Positions 33,970-45,612 are shown, counted from the stretch's first letter. The stretch: 64,000 nt of DNA from Spirometra erinaceieuropaei (GCA_902702965.1 CACRXP010000067.1:1013378-1077377); one strand, 5' to 3'. Notes: generated by a model from the letters alone, not told the origin. Numbers and translations: made by a program.

Positions 33970-34400
33970 AAAATCACCTTGAAATAGGATAAGTCTGCAC
34001 AACATGGGACAGGAACAGTTCCCAGGCATCTGTCAAAGACATGGCATTGAGGCCAAACCAAAGACCATACTGTACTTCGTCTGTGTGAGCCCACACAGCT
34101 CGACCACATACAGGGCCTCCCTCGTGTAGTTTCCTTTCCAGTCTACTCCAGTATGCCTCAATGGCATTGGTGTGCCGTCCGGTGGTAGGGCCTTTGAAGT
34201 CCTTTGAGTGGTTAACAGAGAAATGTAGATAACCTTCTGAGGGAAGACGATTATACGCCTTTCACTCGTCCGCTACCACTATACTGCCTTTGGTCACACA
34301 TTTTATAATAACGGAACGGAGAGCGGGCCAACTTCGATCATTCACCTGTTCAAATAAGGCTTTACGTCAGCTAGTATCGTACATCCCGACCAGCCACCAT
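33970..34400 (-). pseudogene. Merlin-type (IS1016/ISXO2-like) transposase relic
   Basis: The minus frame shows, in order, a T-K-G-S-I-V-V-A-D-E block with the catalytic D, then K-A-Y-N and G-Y-L-H-F-S-V-N-H-S, then G-R-H-T-N-A-I-E-A-Y-W-S with the catalytic E. This is the C-terminal catalytic layout of Merlin/ISXO2-like DDE transposases. The tryptophan expected after A-D-E is a TGA stop (near 34264), and another stop lies near 34368. The zinc-ribbon N-terminus and terminal repeats were not found. It lies between the two copies of the duplicated unit. Confidence 0.8.
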
Positions 34401-34421
34401 CCATAAAACCCCTATTAACGG

Positions 34422-34870
34422 GGAATTAATAAATAGCAACCGTTCGTCAACTGCATGAAACAATTCCATTTCTTGAAAAGGGGCGAGGTTTCGAGTTTCA
34501 CTTGTATGCATTAATAAAGAAGAAGATGAAGAAGAAGAAGACTCCTGTCATTGATTTTCGATTGTCTCATACCTCCTATAACTGTCGTTTTTCTGCGGCT
34601 GCTACTATCCTGCACGAATTCGAAACTCAGAAAAATAAGCAAATTGTTCATCATCACAGAATGAAACTCTTTACAACCGACCAGGCATCTAAAACAACAC
34701 GCATAAATAACATTTAAAAACACTTCAAATAATCGTCCTGTTAAATATCCTTAGAGTTGGTCGAAATTTCAAAAACGATACATGGGAATTAGGTGCATTT
34801 TTTCTTCGTTTTTGTCTCGCCCATGATGGGCTGATCAAATCAAAGATAACCTTCACAAGACTTTTGGATG
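34422..34870. repeat. duplicated unit, copy 2, uninterrupted
   Basis: It holds both parts of copy 1 (31757-31977 and 33487-33690) joined by only CATCATCAC. It is the likely ancestral arrangement or a deletion derivative. Confidence 0.88.
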
Positions 34871-35195
34871 GACCAAGTCGCCCTGGACATGATGAGTGAT
34901 TTACCAATGCGGTGACTGCATCAGGGTACGACACGCGCTAATCGGCTGAGAACCCATCGGCGGCTCCCCCCGACGGAGTGGTGACTCACAATGCACGCAG
35001 GCAAAACGCCCGTCAACCATCGCCCGAGGGGTCGAGACAGCGAGAGGAAAGAAAAATCGATCAGCATGAGGCCGACCAACACAACACGCCAATTAAAATT
35101 TCTGATCGATTAAGTGCATTTTACGCTTGGACAATGGAGAACCGTCTAAGTTCTTTGAAACTTCAGCACTTAAATAAACCTGTTCCGGAGAGCCC
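34871..35195. other. no recognisable feature
   Basis: A plus frame enters the TTC tract and becomes poly-Ser. No domain precedes it. Confidence 0.4.
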
Positions 35196-35366
35196 TTCTT
35201 CTTCTTCTTCTTCTTCTTCTTCTTCTTCTTCTTCTTCTTCTTCTTCTTCTTCTTCTTCTTCTTCTTCTTCTTCTTCTTCTTCTTCTTCTTCTTCTTCTTC
35301 TTCTTCTTCTTCTTCTTCTTCTTCTTCTTCTTCTTCTTCTTCTTCTTCTTCTTTCTTCTTCTTCTT
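35196..35366. repeat. (TTC)52 microsatellite
   Basis: About 157 bp of uninterrupted TTC, then one extra T and more TTC. The poly-Ser and poly-Lys frames through it are artefacts. Confidence 0.98.
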
Positions 35367-35367
35367 A

Positions 35368-35979
35368 CAATAATCAACCCTTTATCAATCTGAACCCATA
35401 AGAGGTGTCACACGTGACGGGGGAGCACGTCTAGACACAGGCCCACGCCGCGCGTCAAATGACCGACTGGCTCGGACATGAAACTAGTGCCTGGGTAAGG
35501 GAAGAAAGAGTGAGATTGATCTTGGAGACTGCACCCCAACGGTATATAACGTACATTCCTCACTATAACCAATCTGACACGCTTTTAAATTATCGCAGCG
35601 GGCTAAAAGCCGTGTTTTTAAAAGCTTCTAGCCCACGAGATAACTCGGCCCTCCTCTCAGGACGGGTAGTCGGTCTGTGTCGACTCCTTTTTAATATGAC
35701 CTCTATGCTACCCCTACTCGATTGGGATCCTAACCACGCGTGTCGTGTTTCCGTGTAAACCTTACCCAGCCTGTGCGGATCCGGCGCGTGTGTGGCACTC
35801 GTAAACGGAGCGTTTAGCTTTGTCAGCCACTGCGTCCGACCTCGCCTTTGGTCTTTTGTCCCCTACCCCTCTCTCTCAAGACCTGTAATGACTCGACGGG
35901 AGTGTGGAGCAGAAAGAGGGCCGGTTCAGAGAACAGGTACTTTATCGCGAGCATGAGGGGTTTTAACTCGTCAGAAATA
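35368..35979. other. no recognisable gene; possible downstream region of the promoter candidate
   Basis: It would be transcribed from the promoter candidate on the minus strand. I found no long frame on that strand; a GGTAAG donor-like word lies near 35762. A chaperone start was looked for and not found. Confidence 0.4.
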
Positions 35980-36195
35980 CGCCTTATTTATGTTGATCCC
36001 AGTCAATGGTATGCCAGCCGTCGAGAGCGTTCTAGAACATTCCTGCCCATGGCGTGCCGGTCGCGGATTGGCCGTTGCGGGCGCGGGAATCTTCCCGCGG
36101 AAAAGTCTTGAATATTCGACCAGCCATTGATTGGGCCGCATGCGCAAACAAAACCATCGGGCGTGCTCGATACTGCAGCGCACGCTGATTGGCTT
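35980..36195 (-). promoter_or_regulatory. heat-shock-type promoter candidate
   Basis: Read on the minus strand, this has three CCAAT boxes (at 36188-36192, 36130-36134 and 36067-36071), a heat-shock-element palindrome GAATATTC (36110-36117), and a perfect three-box element TTCTAGAACATTC (36030-36042). A TATA-like TAAATAAGG (35982-35990) lies about 40 bp beyond it. The segment is also GC-rich with CGCGGGAA/TTCCCGCG. This order and spacing are typical of hsp70-class promoters. No gene could be assigned downstream, so it may be orphaned. Confidence 0.45.
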
Positions 36196-36239
36196 TCTCA
36201 GTTGACATTCCGCGGCCTGCTGCATGGCGTGTGGTCGTG

Positions 36240-36385
36240 GCTCTGCACTATTCCCACTCCCCGTACCAACACCGAGCCCAGGAAGCTGATGGAGGGGAGT
36301 GTGCGGTAGATGCTGTGAAAGTGTACTATCACTATAGAACAATTCTAGTGCAAGTAACCGTCATCAACGATAGTCGAACTGTCGC
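36240..36385 (-). repeat. RG dispersed repeat, fragment
   Basis: GGAGGGGAGTGTGCGGTAGA, TGCTGTGAAAGTGTACTAT and AAGTAACCGTCATC follow the reversed RG order. Confidence 0.65.
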
Positions 36386-36639
36386 TAATTTACTAAGTAA
36401 AATGCCCAGCTTCCGAGAGATCTCAAGTTGGCCATCTAGTTTACGATCAGCGTGTTTCCTCAGTTTAGCCACCTGCAGCAAGTAGGGAGCTTAGACGACC
36501 TGGGACTGTTTACAGTGAAGACTTCGCGGGGTTTTTGATAGTATTGTCCTCATTCTGCCGTTTTTGTAGAATTCTTCCTCGATTTTTTGGAAATTCCGGT
36601 CTTCTGGAAATCCCAGCTTGTTACGGTATCGTTAGTAGA

Positions 36640-37345
36640 CAGCGAATGACCGATCTCATGAAATGTTGGCTGAAATTCTCAAATTTGATTCCGATTTTGA
36701 AGGATCACTTGGTCGCGGTTGTAATACTGATTATCTTGAGGCATAACCTTATAACATTTCGGACTCGGCAGGATGTCAGCTTTTGAATACACTGCTTTTC
36801 AATCTCCTGTAGAAACCGTACTCGGTAAAAAAATGACTGCTTAAGTAGGATGCATCTTTCCCATTGATTTTCGAGGGTCTTGCAAATTCAAATATATCTT
36901 ATAGAAACCATTAAAAAATATGCTTTCTTTCAGTAAATTACTAGAGAATCACGTCATCTTTATATTTTATACTCAAGGACGGAGTGTGATTAGGTTTTAA
37001 AAAAAGTTTTCTAGTTGTCGAATAATTTGGAGCCTGATCATTCGTTGCATTAGCGCTTAGTGATTTCAGTCTACAAGGTGCATGTGTTCCGCGTTAAGAA
37101 AATAACATATTTTTCTATGCCTTTAAAAAGATATCATACAGAGTCCATAAAAGTTTGCAATGGATGCGGACTGGTAAACGGCTGTGGTAAACGGCCAGGT
37201 ACGATGCTGTGTGAATGGACATTGAGCGGTCTTAAAAAATCTCCTAATTAGAAACTTTTTTAAAACCTAATTACACTCCGTCCTTGAGAATAAAATATAG
37301 AGACTTTGTGATTCTCCAGTAATGTACTGAAAGAAAGCGGAGTCT
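36640..37345. mobile_element. palindromic MITE, type alpha, 3'-truncated
   Basis: The left end CAGCGAATGACCGATCTCAT and a complete left arm are followed by the centre and part of the right arm. Homology stops near 37345, before the right terminus. Confidence 0.82.
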
Positions 37346-39559
37346 TATTGGAAAACGCAAAAATTTTGACGGGAACTTTTTTTATCCCTGCTTTATTTTT
37401 CATCTTTAGAGTGGTGTAACCAGAGTGCGTTTTTGGAGTATTAGAAAGTGCATTTGGGGCACTTTAGCAGCACAACGTTAAAGGTTTTTCTAAACGCATC
37501 TGCCTGCGATACGCGCGTAGTCATGGCTCAAATCATCTGCTATGGATAGATTTAGGCAGTTTTCTCTCTCAAAGTTACGAAAAACGTCAAAGACTCCAGC
37601 AGTCAGAGTTCTCGCAAAGCCAATTTTCCAGTCACTATGCTCAAGTTCGGAAGACATAAAACACGAGTAAGCATTCTTAACAAGAAAAGATAAGTTACAC
37701 GCTATAAAGTGGTGTTTAGGTAAAACACGGCCTTATATTTATAGGGGTTCGAGCGTGAGAATATCTGCAAAGGAAAGGGTTGGCAAAAGTACTAACTCAG
37801 AAGATGGACATTCGTGTGGTGGAAGTCACCCTGAGCCGGACAAGGAGATAGTGATGTGTTTAGAATAACAGTAACTGTATGTTTTCCTCGGATAGGTATT
37901 AAACAGTGACTATGTTGGAAATTCTGAACATAAATGTAATTAACATCCACAGGCAGAGCATCATCGGCCGTTCCAGTAGACATAACTTAAATATGGCCCG
38001 AACCTATCAGTCGGACTGCATTGTAAATCCCTTCAGTGGACAGTCGTCGCACCCACTTAACCGTTTTTAATAGAGTGGCACTCCTAGTGGGAAAATATAT
38101 TACAACAGGATCCTTCAAAACCAGATATTTCGTCCATATGTTACCACAAAAGCCTACATATTTGAATGAGTCACATTAGTAAAACGCACTGTTCGTGAGT
38201 TTCGTCGAGGAGAATCAGTTCTGATCGAGTATTTAGCAAGAGCATGGTTTACGCCCGGGGTCACTTCTGGGAGCCATTGTGTTAAAAGTAAATGAGTGAC
38301 GATATTTACTTGTAGGTGTCAGAGAAAGGAATGAAAAGACCTCTCGGTGGCTGCTGCGTTAGGTTGGTCAAGAAGCTTTAAGGTATTCATCGGAGTAAAA
38401 AATACGACGGTGCAGTGCCTTTTTGACAATGCCTCCAAATGGGCTCTACATTTCTTTATTATTATCGTTAAATGGTTAAAGTAGTTTCCCTTTTGGTTGG
38501 TTACAGTATGGAGGATTAGAATTTGTGATACCACAAAGTTCTTGGACGTTCGGCTCTTTTGCGCAACACACTTGTTCCCTGGAATAAGTGACCCCGGGTG
38601 TAAACCATACCCTTGTCGAGCATTTCTCCGAGGCAAATTTTCCTTGCTATTTTGAAAAGACTGCGAAATATATTTCATATGAAATGCAAATATCGGTTTC
38701 TTGCTGAAGAACATTCGGGCAATTAGCAGCCAGCTTAGTTTGACACGAGCTCGAAATTTCTCCTCAAGTCGAACAATAAAATCGCATTACCAAGCGCCTG
38801 TTAGATAGCGGACATTAAGCTGACATCAAACTATCATTCGCAGTCTTCAACCGTTGGCGACCATTTCATACAACGCGCTTCATGTAGGCCATCTATCCCA
38901 CCCCTGCAGGTAGTGTCCACGCCGCGGCAGACCATGACTCATACAATCAGGACTTTGAACGAGTGCTACACTAGTAGGGACAGCTAATCACAGGTGTCAA
39001 TTAATCGATCTATCGATTTTACGCCTCTGACAGGGTCAGAGACTTTCCTGAGCTCACCACTGGCGCTCGGTTCCGGAAGAATGGCAGGCTATAAGTCCTG
39101 CTCGCTAGAACTGTCCTTCGGTCCACTGTAAAGAATATATTCCTCCTACGGACGTATCCCGTCTTCAATTACTGGGCGGAACCTAATTCTGGGGGTCTTT
39201 GGTGGTTGGCAGTGGCTGTAAGGCCTAGCGAAATTAATATGACCAGTTAGATCAGTGAGTAGACTTAGTTCTGCTTGCTATGACCTTGCTGTCGATTTTG
39301 AATCTCAAAAGGCTCACGCTTTTGTCGTTCACTTCTCCACTTGAGGACGTTTAATACCTCTTGACGCAAACCCCCTGCTGCTGACATCGTTTTCCCGCCT
39401 GCGGAAACAACCCTTGCTCCGTTTTTCCTCTTACACATCCCACGCGCATGAATCGTCAGGACCAATCACATGACTGAAGTGAAGGCCAGAAAACGGTCGT
39501 GTTCCGTGTCCAACAAAAAGGCTTCACAGGGTACAAGTAAAGAACCGTGGCTACCTATT
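37346..39559. other. long stretch without recognisable features
   Basis: The largest frame is 38319-38714 on the minus strand (131 codons), with no domain I recognise. No repeats were matched inside the window. With 8322-12129 this is among the stretches most likely to be unique. Confidence 0.4.
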
Positions 39560-40170
39560 TGACGTCAATGCGCTCTGCGTCCCAAAAAATCAGGACTATC
39601 TTTAGATCTGTACTGGGACTCAGATAACGGCGATGTATTCGTTAGACTGGCAGAGTCGGAAGTTAACAAAATGTAAGGGCGCGAACGAATGCGTAAAGGC
39701 CACTCAGAGGCAAAGAACGAGATTAAAAAACTAAACATGACAAGAAGCATGCCTCCTTTGACTATTGAAAGAGAAGCTTGTCTTGCGAAATTGCTGAATC
39801 CCTTTGACGACTGTGGAATTGAAAAGTGCACGAACACACTGCCGTCGGTGGGCCATTAATCGCTCTCCAGATGTGGAACTCTAAGCTTTCGTTAACATAG
39901 GGAGGAATGTTGTGCAGGGAATAATCTACTTCCCATACGTCTGATTGTCTAAAAATAAACTCTCCCTCCAAAACAAGAGCTTACTAGTAAAAGGGGTTCC
40001 TGTATAGGTTTCCTATTTAAAAAATGGTTGCTGTCCATTTCACAGATAGTTGAGGAGTCAGTATTCCACAAATCATCAGAATTGATGATAAAATTGAGGC
40101 AAGTTATTACTCGAATGTGGGAGATGAGGCAATCATCGCAGCAAGTACGACCATCTGTGGTCACTACAGG
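39560..40170 (-). pseudogene. decayed coding stretch of unknown family (possible membrane protein)
   Basis: Three consecutive minus frames (40164-39949, 39971-39762 and 39837-39565) overlap end to end. They read like one protein broken by two frameshifts: a Cys-containing start with C-C-D-D-C, a middle with W-E-V-D-Y and I-P-P-Y-V-N-E-S, and a hydrophobic segment near 39730 (M-L-L-V-M-F-S-F-L-I-S-F-F) followed by a Ser-rich tail. Composition and a potential N-glycosylation N-E-S suggest an ectodomain, a membrane segment and a tail. I do not recognise the family; the frames could also be coincidental. Confidence 0.3.
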
Positions 40171-40794
40171 AGTTGATAGTTTTGGTAGGTATCACTTGGC
40201 GTAGCGACTGCATACTGTATGCACAGCAATTCTTGCAAGCTCACCGCACTTATTTGTCGCTGTCCATGATGGTGAGTTCGGGTATGAAACCTTGCTCTGG
40301 TAGTCTTATCCCCTCCTTCCCAAGGTCGTTACGACTTGCCTTTTATGGAGAACATCTTACATGGCCTAGCTGATCAGACCTTTTAAATGACCAAAATATG
40401 TTTACTCTTGGGTTCACTATATTGCATTTCCCATACTCTTGACAGATTTTCACAAAATGATAGTCCCTCGGGTTTATCGCGTTCACTCACCCACTTTAAG
40501 GAACGTCCGCATCAAGGGAACTGCGCCTTTGTCTTTTTTATCATGCGTTACAAAATATTTTGCAGTTGGGTAAAATTTGCGTTAATACACGTTGATTACA
40601 TCCTGCACTGGTCCTTGATGATCTCACATGTGGAAATTGGAAGACTTTCCTCTACACGAGAGCTGAAAAGACATCAGATACGGAGAGCGAACTAACCTTG
40701 CAAGTATGCTGTGCACCCAGCTTTTACACTCTATAGACAGGGTTGGCCATGCCAATAGGTGAGAAGTTGTATGAAGGAGTATCGACAAAGTTAG
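40171..40794. other. no recognisable feature
   Basis: Short frames only. Confidence 0.4.
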
Positions 40795-41275
40795 GGCAGA
40801 CCATAACAACCGTCGGCCAGCCGTACTTAAAACTAAGTTTGGATAACTTGGGGATCGAAGCCGGGATCTTTGTTTGCCAAGCGTTTGAAGTTCAGTGCTC
40901 TATCACTGAGCCGTGGGACCGCTTTTCTGTTGGTACTCTATCCTGCGTAAGGAGACTACCACCTCAGCTAATTTGATAGATGGACGCTCCGTCCCACGAT
41001 AGTTGATATTCCCGATAGCAACTAACAAGACAGCTAACCTGTGGTTCAGTGGTAGAGCGTCGAACTTAGTAACGCTCTTTGGCCGAAGAGCCTGCATTCC
41101 AATCCCAGACCACTTGAACCTGGGGTTGGATACCGCCAGTTGACGATGGCTAACAAGTCAGCAGCGACCACTCCAGTCTCCACTGCCTTTAGCAGTACTC
41201 CTCCTCCACATGTATTACTGGTTGCTGTGCGACTGTCTCCGAGGGCTCCTGGCTCGGGTCAAAGACATAACGAGA
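40795..41275 (+). mobile_element. composite tRNA-derived SINE, old copy
   Basis: A minus-strand head (about 40855-40915) precedes a plus-strand head at 41034-41105 with CTGTGGTTCAGTGGTAGAGC and a decayed B-box. TTGACGATGGCTAACAAGTC and CACTCCAGTCTCCACTGCCT form the tail, then a decayed leader. The inverted layout is that of the younger composites. Confidence 0.6.
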
Positions 41276-41654
41276 CGAGCATGCTTCTTAACCCTGTCAG
41301 TAAATGCCCTTCCTACATAGAAAAGATGCCTAAAAATCCCATGTGTCGACTGTGATGCCATCTATTGTGGACAAACTGGTAAGTCCGCCCCCACCTGGAC
41401 ACATGAACATTAGACAGCGATAAGCAGGCTAAGCCATTTTTTTGGGCAACCAGGCACACACATTAGACACCGGAAACACATTTGCAGAAGAGATAGCCCG
41501 TATGGTTGGCGTCGGCCCAACAAAGAAAGACCGTAGTTTTCTGCAGGCAACGCACTCGGATGGGGCCTGCCTCAGTAGGCATATTAATTGCAAAATTTCC
41601 AGGGAAACTTGGGGACGAAGGCAGTCAACTCGGACCGACTGATGAGTACTGTCG
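41276..41654. other. no recognisable feature
   Basis: Two overlapping short frames and no domain. Confidence 0.35.
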
Positions 41655-42505
41655 TCTCTGAGATGCGTTTTCACTTAGGAAGGATTACTTAAGTAAGGTT
41701 GTACAAATGACTATCATGCAACATAATTCCAAGACGCTTCAGTCGTTCCAGCACGCCGGCTTTTGAACGCAATTGTTTTTTGCCGTCTATAAAAACTGCG
41801 CTCAATCTAAAAATGACCACTTCGGTGAGATGAATTTTTCAATCTATTTTCGATGCCCACACAAATTCAAATAGGAAGATTTTTATGAAAAATATGCACA
41901 AAATATCGCTTTTTGTACTCATTCGATAGAATGTCCTGTCTTCTTCAAATTTTATATTCAAAATACTATGTCATTTATTATTGGAAAGCAGATTATTGTG
42001 AGATTTTTTAAGACCGCGAAATTTCTATTCAAATAATATTATGTCTGACCGTTCTTTAATTCTCCTTATGAAGTGAAAAACATATTTTAAACATATATCT
42101 CGTCCTCTGCATAATTTTATGAGCCTCGAGTGGCATTATAGCATAGTGGAATATACGGCTTCCCTCATGTGAGAAGTGGACAGCCTGCAGTTCGTAATCC
42201 CGAACGCAAATGCGATGGTAGATCGAGTTCAATATTATCCAAGAATAAAAAAAACGTTTTTAAACGTAAGTTTACCCATTCTTCGAGCATAAAATTCGAA
42301 GAAAACGGGCTTTTCTACAAAATGCGTACAAGAGAAAATGCGTCAGGGGAGTCTTCTTTGAAATATACCTGCATTCGTATGGACACCGAAAATCAATTTA
42401 AAAACACATGATACCTTAGTGAATTATTTCTTTGCCGAGTACGATTTTTGCGGCCGGTCGAAAGGAGGGACATTTAGAAGCCGACATCTATTATCAATAT
42501 TACAA
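41655..42505. mobile_element. palindromic MITE, both termini lost
   Basis: It enters at GATGCGTTTTCACTTAGGAA and leaves near AGAAGCCGACATCTATTATC. Both arms and the centre are diverged from the younger copies. It ends where the Penelope-like element begins. Confidence 0.7.
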
Positions 42506-42524
42506 CCCCGACAGTACAATTACA

Positions 42525-42662
42525 TGAAAACGGCGTGCAGTCAAACATGTCAGTGATTAGAAAATCGATTAAAGTTATCGTCCAAAAACACAGCCAAAGG
42601 GAGAGCGGAAGGGCGCGGAGATTTGCATGTGGTTAGTCGACCTTTGACCACAGCAAGCGCAG
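42525..42662 (-). repeat. 130-bp terminal segment of Penelope-like element, minus orientation
   Basis: Its reverse, with GGTCAAAGGTCGACTAACCA and GCGCCCTTCCGCTC and ending near CTGACATGTTTGACTG, recurs in plus orientation at 44030-44165. Confidence 0.82.
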
Positions 42663-43990
42663 GGCCCGAACGAAGTCCTTCTGCGCGATTAAGGTCGGTT
42701 TTCGAAACCCGATTGCAGTCGCTTCTGTTCTTGCTAACAATCGTTGATCCAGTAGCCTAGGATAGCTCGAGTGAGCCTTATAAATCACACGAATAGCTTT
42801 GCTGAGGTCCAAATGATGCCCTGAATCAACTGCATGTACGAGAAGGGCGCTGTTTATGCTCCTCCTTTCACCCTTTCCCAGTCATGCGGGGAGGTGTTCT
42901 GATGTTCTTTTGGCTAGGCGCTGCCTCGCGCGACCAATATAATTTGTTCCACAGGAGCAAGTGAAGGAATTGATACACATTGAGGTGGTCTGGGGTAGCA
43001 ACTTATCCTTACCTTCTCCACGCAAAATAGGATTGGCAGAGAATACTATTCGGATCCTTGCTGCTGGGAAGGTTCGCGAGACAGATTGATCAAGGCGTCT
43101 TCTTAGGAGTTCAATCGCAGTGTCTCCTTGAAAAGGGACTTTGAGTGAAAAAATTTTCTTTTCAACAATCAATGCGGTGGTCTTTTCGGTCGTTTGGTAA
43201 TATTCTTTGCAACAAACCTGGCAGGATACTCGTGTTCGCGATGCAATTCCTGGATTTTTCTAAGCTCCTCCATAAAGCTGTCTATGGGATAAATTTCTCT
43301 AGCTCTTCGCGCCAAACACCGGAGTAGATTTCGCTTCCGTTAGAGGGTTATCAAAGGACCGAAGTTCGTGTATTGTCCAGACCAGTTCTTCTTCCGGAGG
43401 ACCCTCCTTCGGATGCTACCGTCAGGTCTTCTGTTTAGAAGAAAGGGAGCGAACCGGCTGTTTCCGTATGCAACGTGAACATGCTTGACAGATGTGCCTG
43501 ATTTGCAGCACTTGAGAGGTCATCTACGTAGGTTTCTTTGGTAGCAGTTATAAAGATGTCATCGACGTAGCGACCGCAATGTTTTAGCTCATTGATCTGA
43601 TCGCTTAGTTTAAATCTATTCAGCTTTCCCATAAAGACATCGACTAAGGAAGGCCCAAGAGGCGAGGCTACACTAACGTCGTCTATCTGTACGTAGAGTT
43701 GGTTGTCAAAAGGAAAATGCATATTTATTATGCATTTTGGTAGCAGACCCTTGAGTGCGATCGTCCGAATCCCTATTTCTAGCTAATTGGCTGACAGGAA
43801 TTCACAGATTTAATCAACTGTCTCGGTGACCGAAACGTTTGCAAAAAGTAATGAGACATCTAACAACAACATCACCATGTCGTCAAGGTTAAGATCTTTG
43901 ATATCTCGATGAATTCCAGCTATCTTAAGCTACTGGGTAAGCGTCTGTTGGCAACATCAGAAGCAGCCGCAATCAGGCTGCGAACGTCTA
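42640..43990 (-). pseudogene. Penelope-like element 1: reverse transcriptase plus GIY-YIG endonuclease
   Basis: Reading from 43990 downward, the RT shows L-L-L-D-V-S-L-L-F, then F-D-N-Q-L-Y-V-Q-I-D with S-P-L-G-P (43690-43640) and the catalytic Y-V-D-D-I-F (about 43560). Stops and frame changes interrupt it near 43440-43300. The endonuclease follows: C-S-C-G-T-N-Y-I-G-R, then R-T-S-E-H-L-P-A, with a TGA in place of the next Trp at 42882. The frame continues beyond to about 42650. RT followed by a C-terminal GIY-YIG domain defines endonuclease-bearing Penelope-like elements. The N-terminal half is missing. Confidence 0.88.
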
Positions 43991-44029
43991 CCTTATGCTC
44001 GCAGATTAACTTTGTCCGAGATCCGCGTT

Positions 44030-44165
44030 TACCATGGTCAAAGGTCGACTAATCACATGCGACTATTCGTGCCCTTCCGCTCACGCTCCGCCTCTGTTTT
44101 TAAAACTAACGTTAATCAATTTTCCAGTCACTGGCATGTTTGAATGTATGCCGTTCCTATATAAT
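44030..44165 (+). repeat. 130-bp terminal segment of Penelope-like element, plus orientation
   Basis: GGTCAAAGGTCGACTAATCA, TGCCCTTCCGCTCACGC and CACTGGCATGTTTGAATG mirror 42525-42662, so the element is bounded by an inverted repeat with its truncated RT between. Confidence 0.82.
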
Positions 44166-44254
44166 TGTACTGACCTGAAGAGAATTTATCGTAAGAAACT
44201 TTTGTTTGCCAACTTGTATTCTGAATATTTCATTAACCCTGAAGAGACCGTTAA

Positions 44255-44450
44255 TCTGCGACAAAATGGGCAGAAGAATGGGTATTTCGCGCATGATTTC
44301 TACAAGATATGTTCGAATCTGTAAGGGTATTAAAAATTAATGGAAAAATTCACATTTACTGAGTACCCATCGTTCCAGCGAGTGTCGTTTTTACAGGCGT
44401 CTGAGAAGACGCACATTCAAGAGTCAGGGTTCTGTTTTAATTGAAGTTTT
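44255..44450. mobile_element. palindromic MITE, right-arm fragment
   Basis: GGGTATTTCGCGCATGATTT, TTAATGGAAAAATTCACAT and TCGTTTTTACAGGCGTCTGA follow the order of MITE right arms; diverged. Confidence 0.5.
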
Positions 44451-44459
44451 TTTAGACGG

Positions 44460-44860
44460 TCTGACCTCTGCGAAAATTCCCATATTACGATTAAAAAGTC
44501 AATTGACAAACATATGCTTTCAGTGACTCATCATCAGGCTATAAATGTGTCTCAGGGGCAGGGTTGGTGAGACTCCATGTTCCCTAGCAAACGTCTACGT
44601 GGGCAAGGTCGAGCCGGGCAATATTGTCGATATATGGACGATATCTTTTGCCTGACTAATGAAGAAAATATCAACAGGACTGAAAACGCACAGACTTCGG
44701 CCTTGGCCATTCCGAATATAAAACGATTCGTGGGGAGGGAAGGTATATTACTGCCTTTGAATCAACCCACTGCAAAGAGGATTCATAGAACCTACCTCCA
44801 AGCCGGCAAATTCCCCGAGAACAGACACCAAGGGCTAACAACTAGAAAATAAACGTCAAC
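44460..44860 (+). pseudogene. Penelope-like RT fragment (type with Y-M-D-D)
   Basis: The plus frame carries C-R-Y-M-D-D-I-F-C-L (about 44620-44660), followed by a segment with N-I-K-R-F and L-L-P-L-N, a decayed form of the I-K-F-T-x-E-x-E...L-P-F-L-D stretch that follows the catalytic box in Penelope-like RTs. The ORF ends at 44852. Sequence before 44577 is not RT. It is in opposite orientation to element 1 and clearly another copy. Confidence 0.55.
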
Positions 44861-45529
44861 TGAGAGACAACCAAACGACGGTCAAGCTACTCAAAGTAGT
44901 AACGGTGGGTTTAATCCTGGAAATTCCTTCAGATGGTTCGATAAGACAAAACACGGTAACGAAAACTAATCAACTTAAAGTGACCTGGATGAACGTGCGC
45001 CTGTCAGTAGTGCCTGTGACTGTGTTGATGTATTTTAGATTCATCGCTCTGATTTCCTCTTCTCTCCTGAATTATTCAACTTCAGAAGAGGATGAATGTG
45101 TTTATTACTTTTGAGGCCATTTATGCCGTACTTTTTTTTCATACTTGCCGCTCATGTTCTGACTGTGATAGCGCCTGGGCTACTAGGCAAGCCGACATAC
45201 TTGAGGTCTCATATGATTAACCAAGTGGACGCGTACCCCAAGTGCCTCGTCGTAGGCAATTCCTTCCTAGGAGGGCGACTAATATCGATATCAGCCACAC
45301 TGACACGTGTTCTTTTCGTCTAATGTAACCGATAAAAAGACGCCGTTTGACTAGGAAGTCATTCCTTTCGCGTTCCGGCATCCACTGATTGATCTTACAC
45401 CGAAGGAACAAAAGGTCATTTTCCAGAATGTGGAATCTGTCCTTCCCACGAGGACACAGGAATAAAATCCCCCTTCCCGCAATACAAATTGGTTTCCGCC
45501 AAAATTCCTGGGAGATTACGGTGAACATA
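44861..45529. other. no recognisable feature
   Basis: Frames on both strands at 45096-45528, without recognisable domains. Confidence 0.4.
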
Positions 45530-45612
45530 GGGTGAGGGTTAAAGTTAGGACTACGATAAGGTTATGGTCAGGGTTAGGGTGTGAGTTAGGTTTAATGTTG
45601 AAATTGCGGTTA
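45530..45612. repeat. degenerate telomere-like (TTAGGG)n tract
   Basis: GGGTTA, GTTAGG and GGGTTAGGG words with many interruptions. No flanking module ends were recognised. Confidence 0.7.

Noticed and set aside
34978..35377. Poly-Ser and poly-Lys open frames
   Set aside because: They are translations of the (TTC)52 tract.
44470..44560. Possible second hammerhead core (minus strand CTGATGA followed by GAAA)
   Set aside because: Only nine bases separate the two core boxes, too few for a stable stem II and loop.
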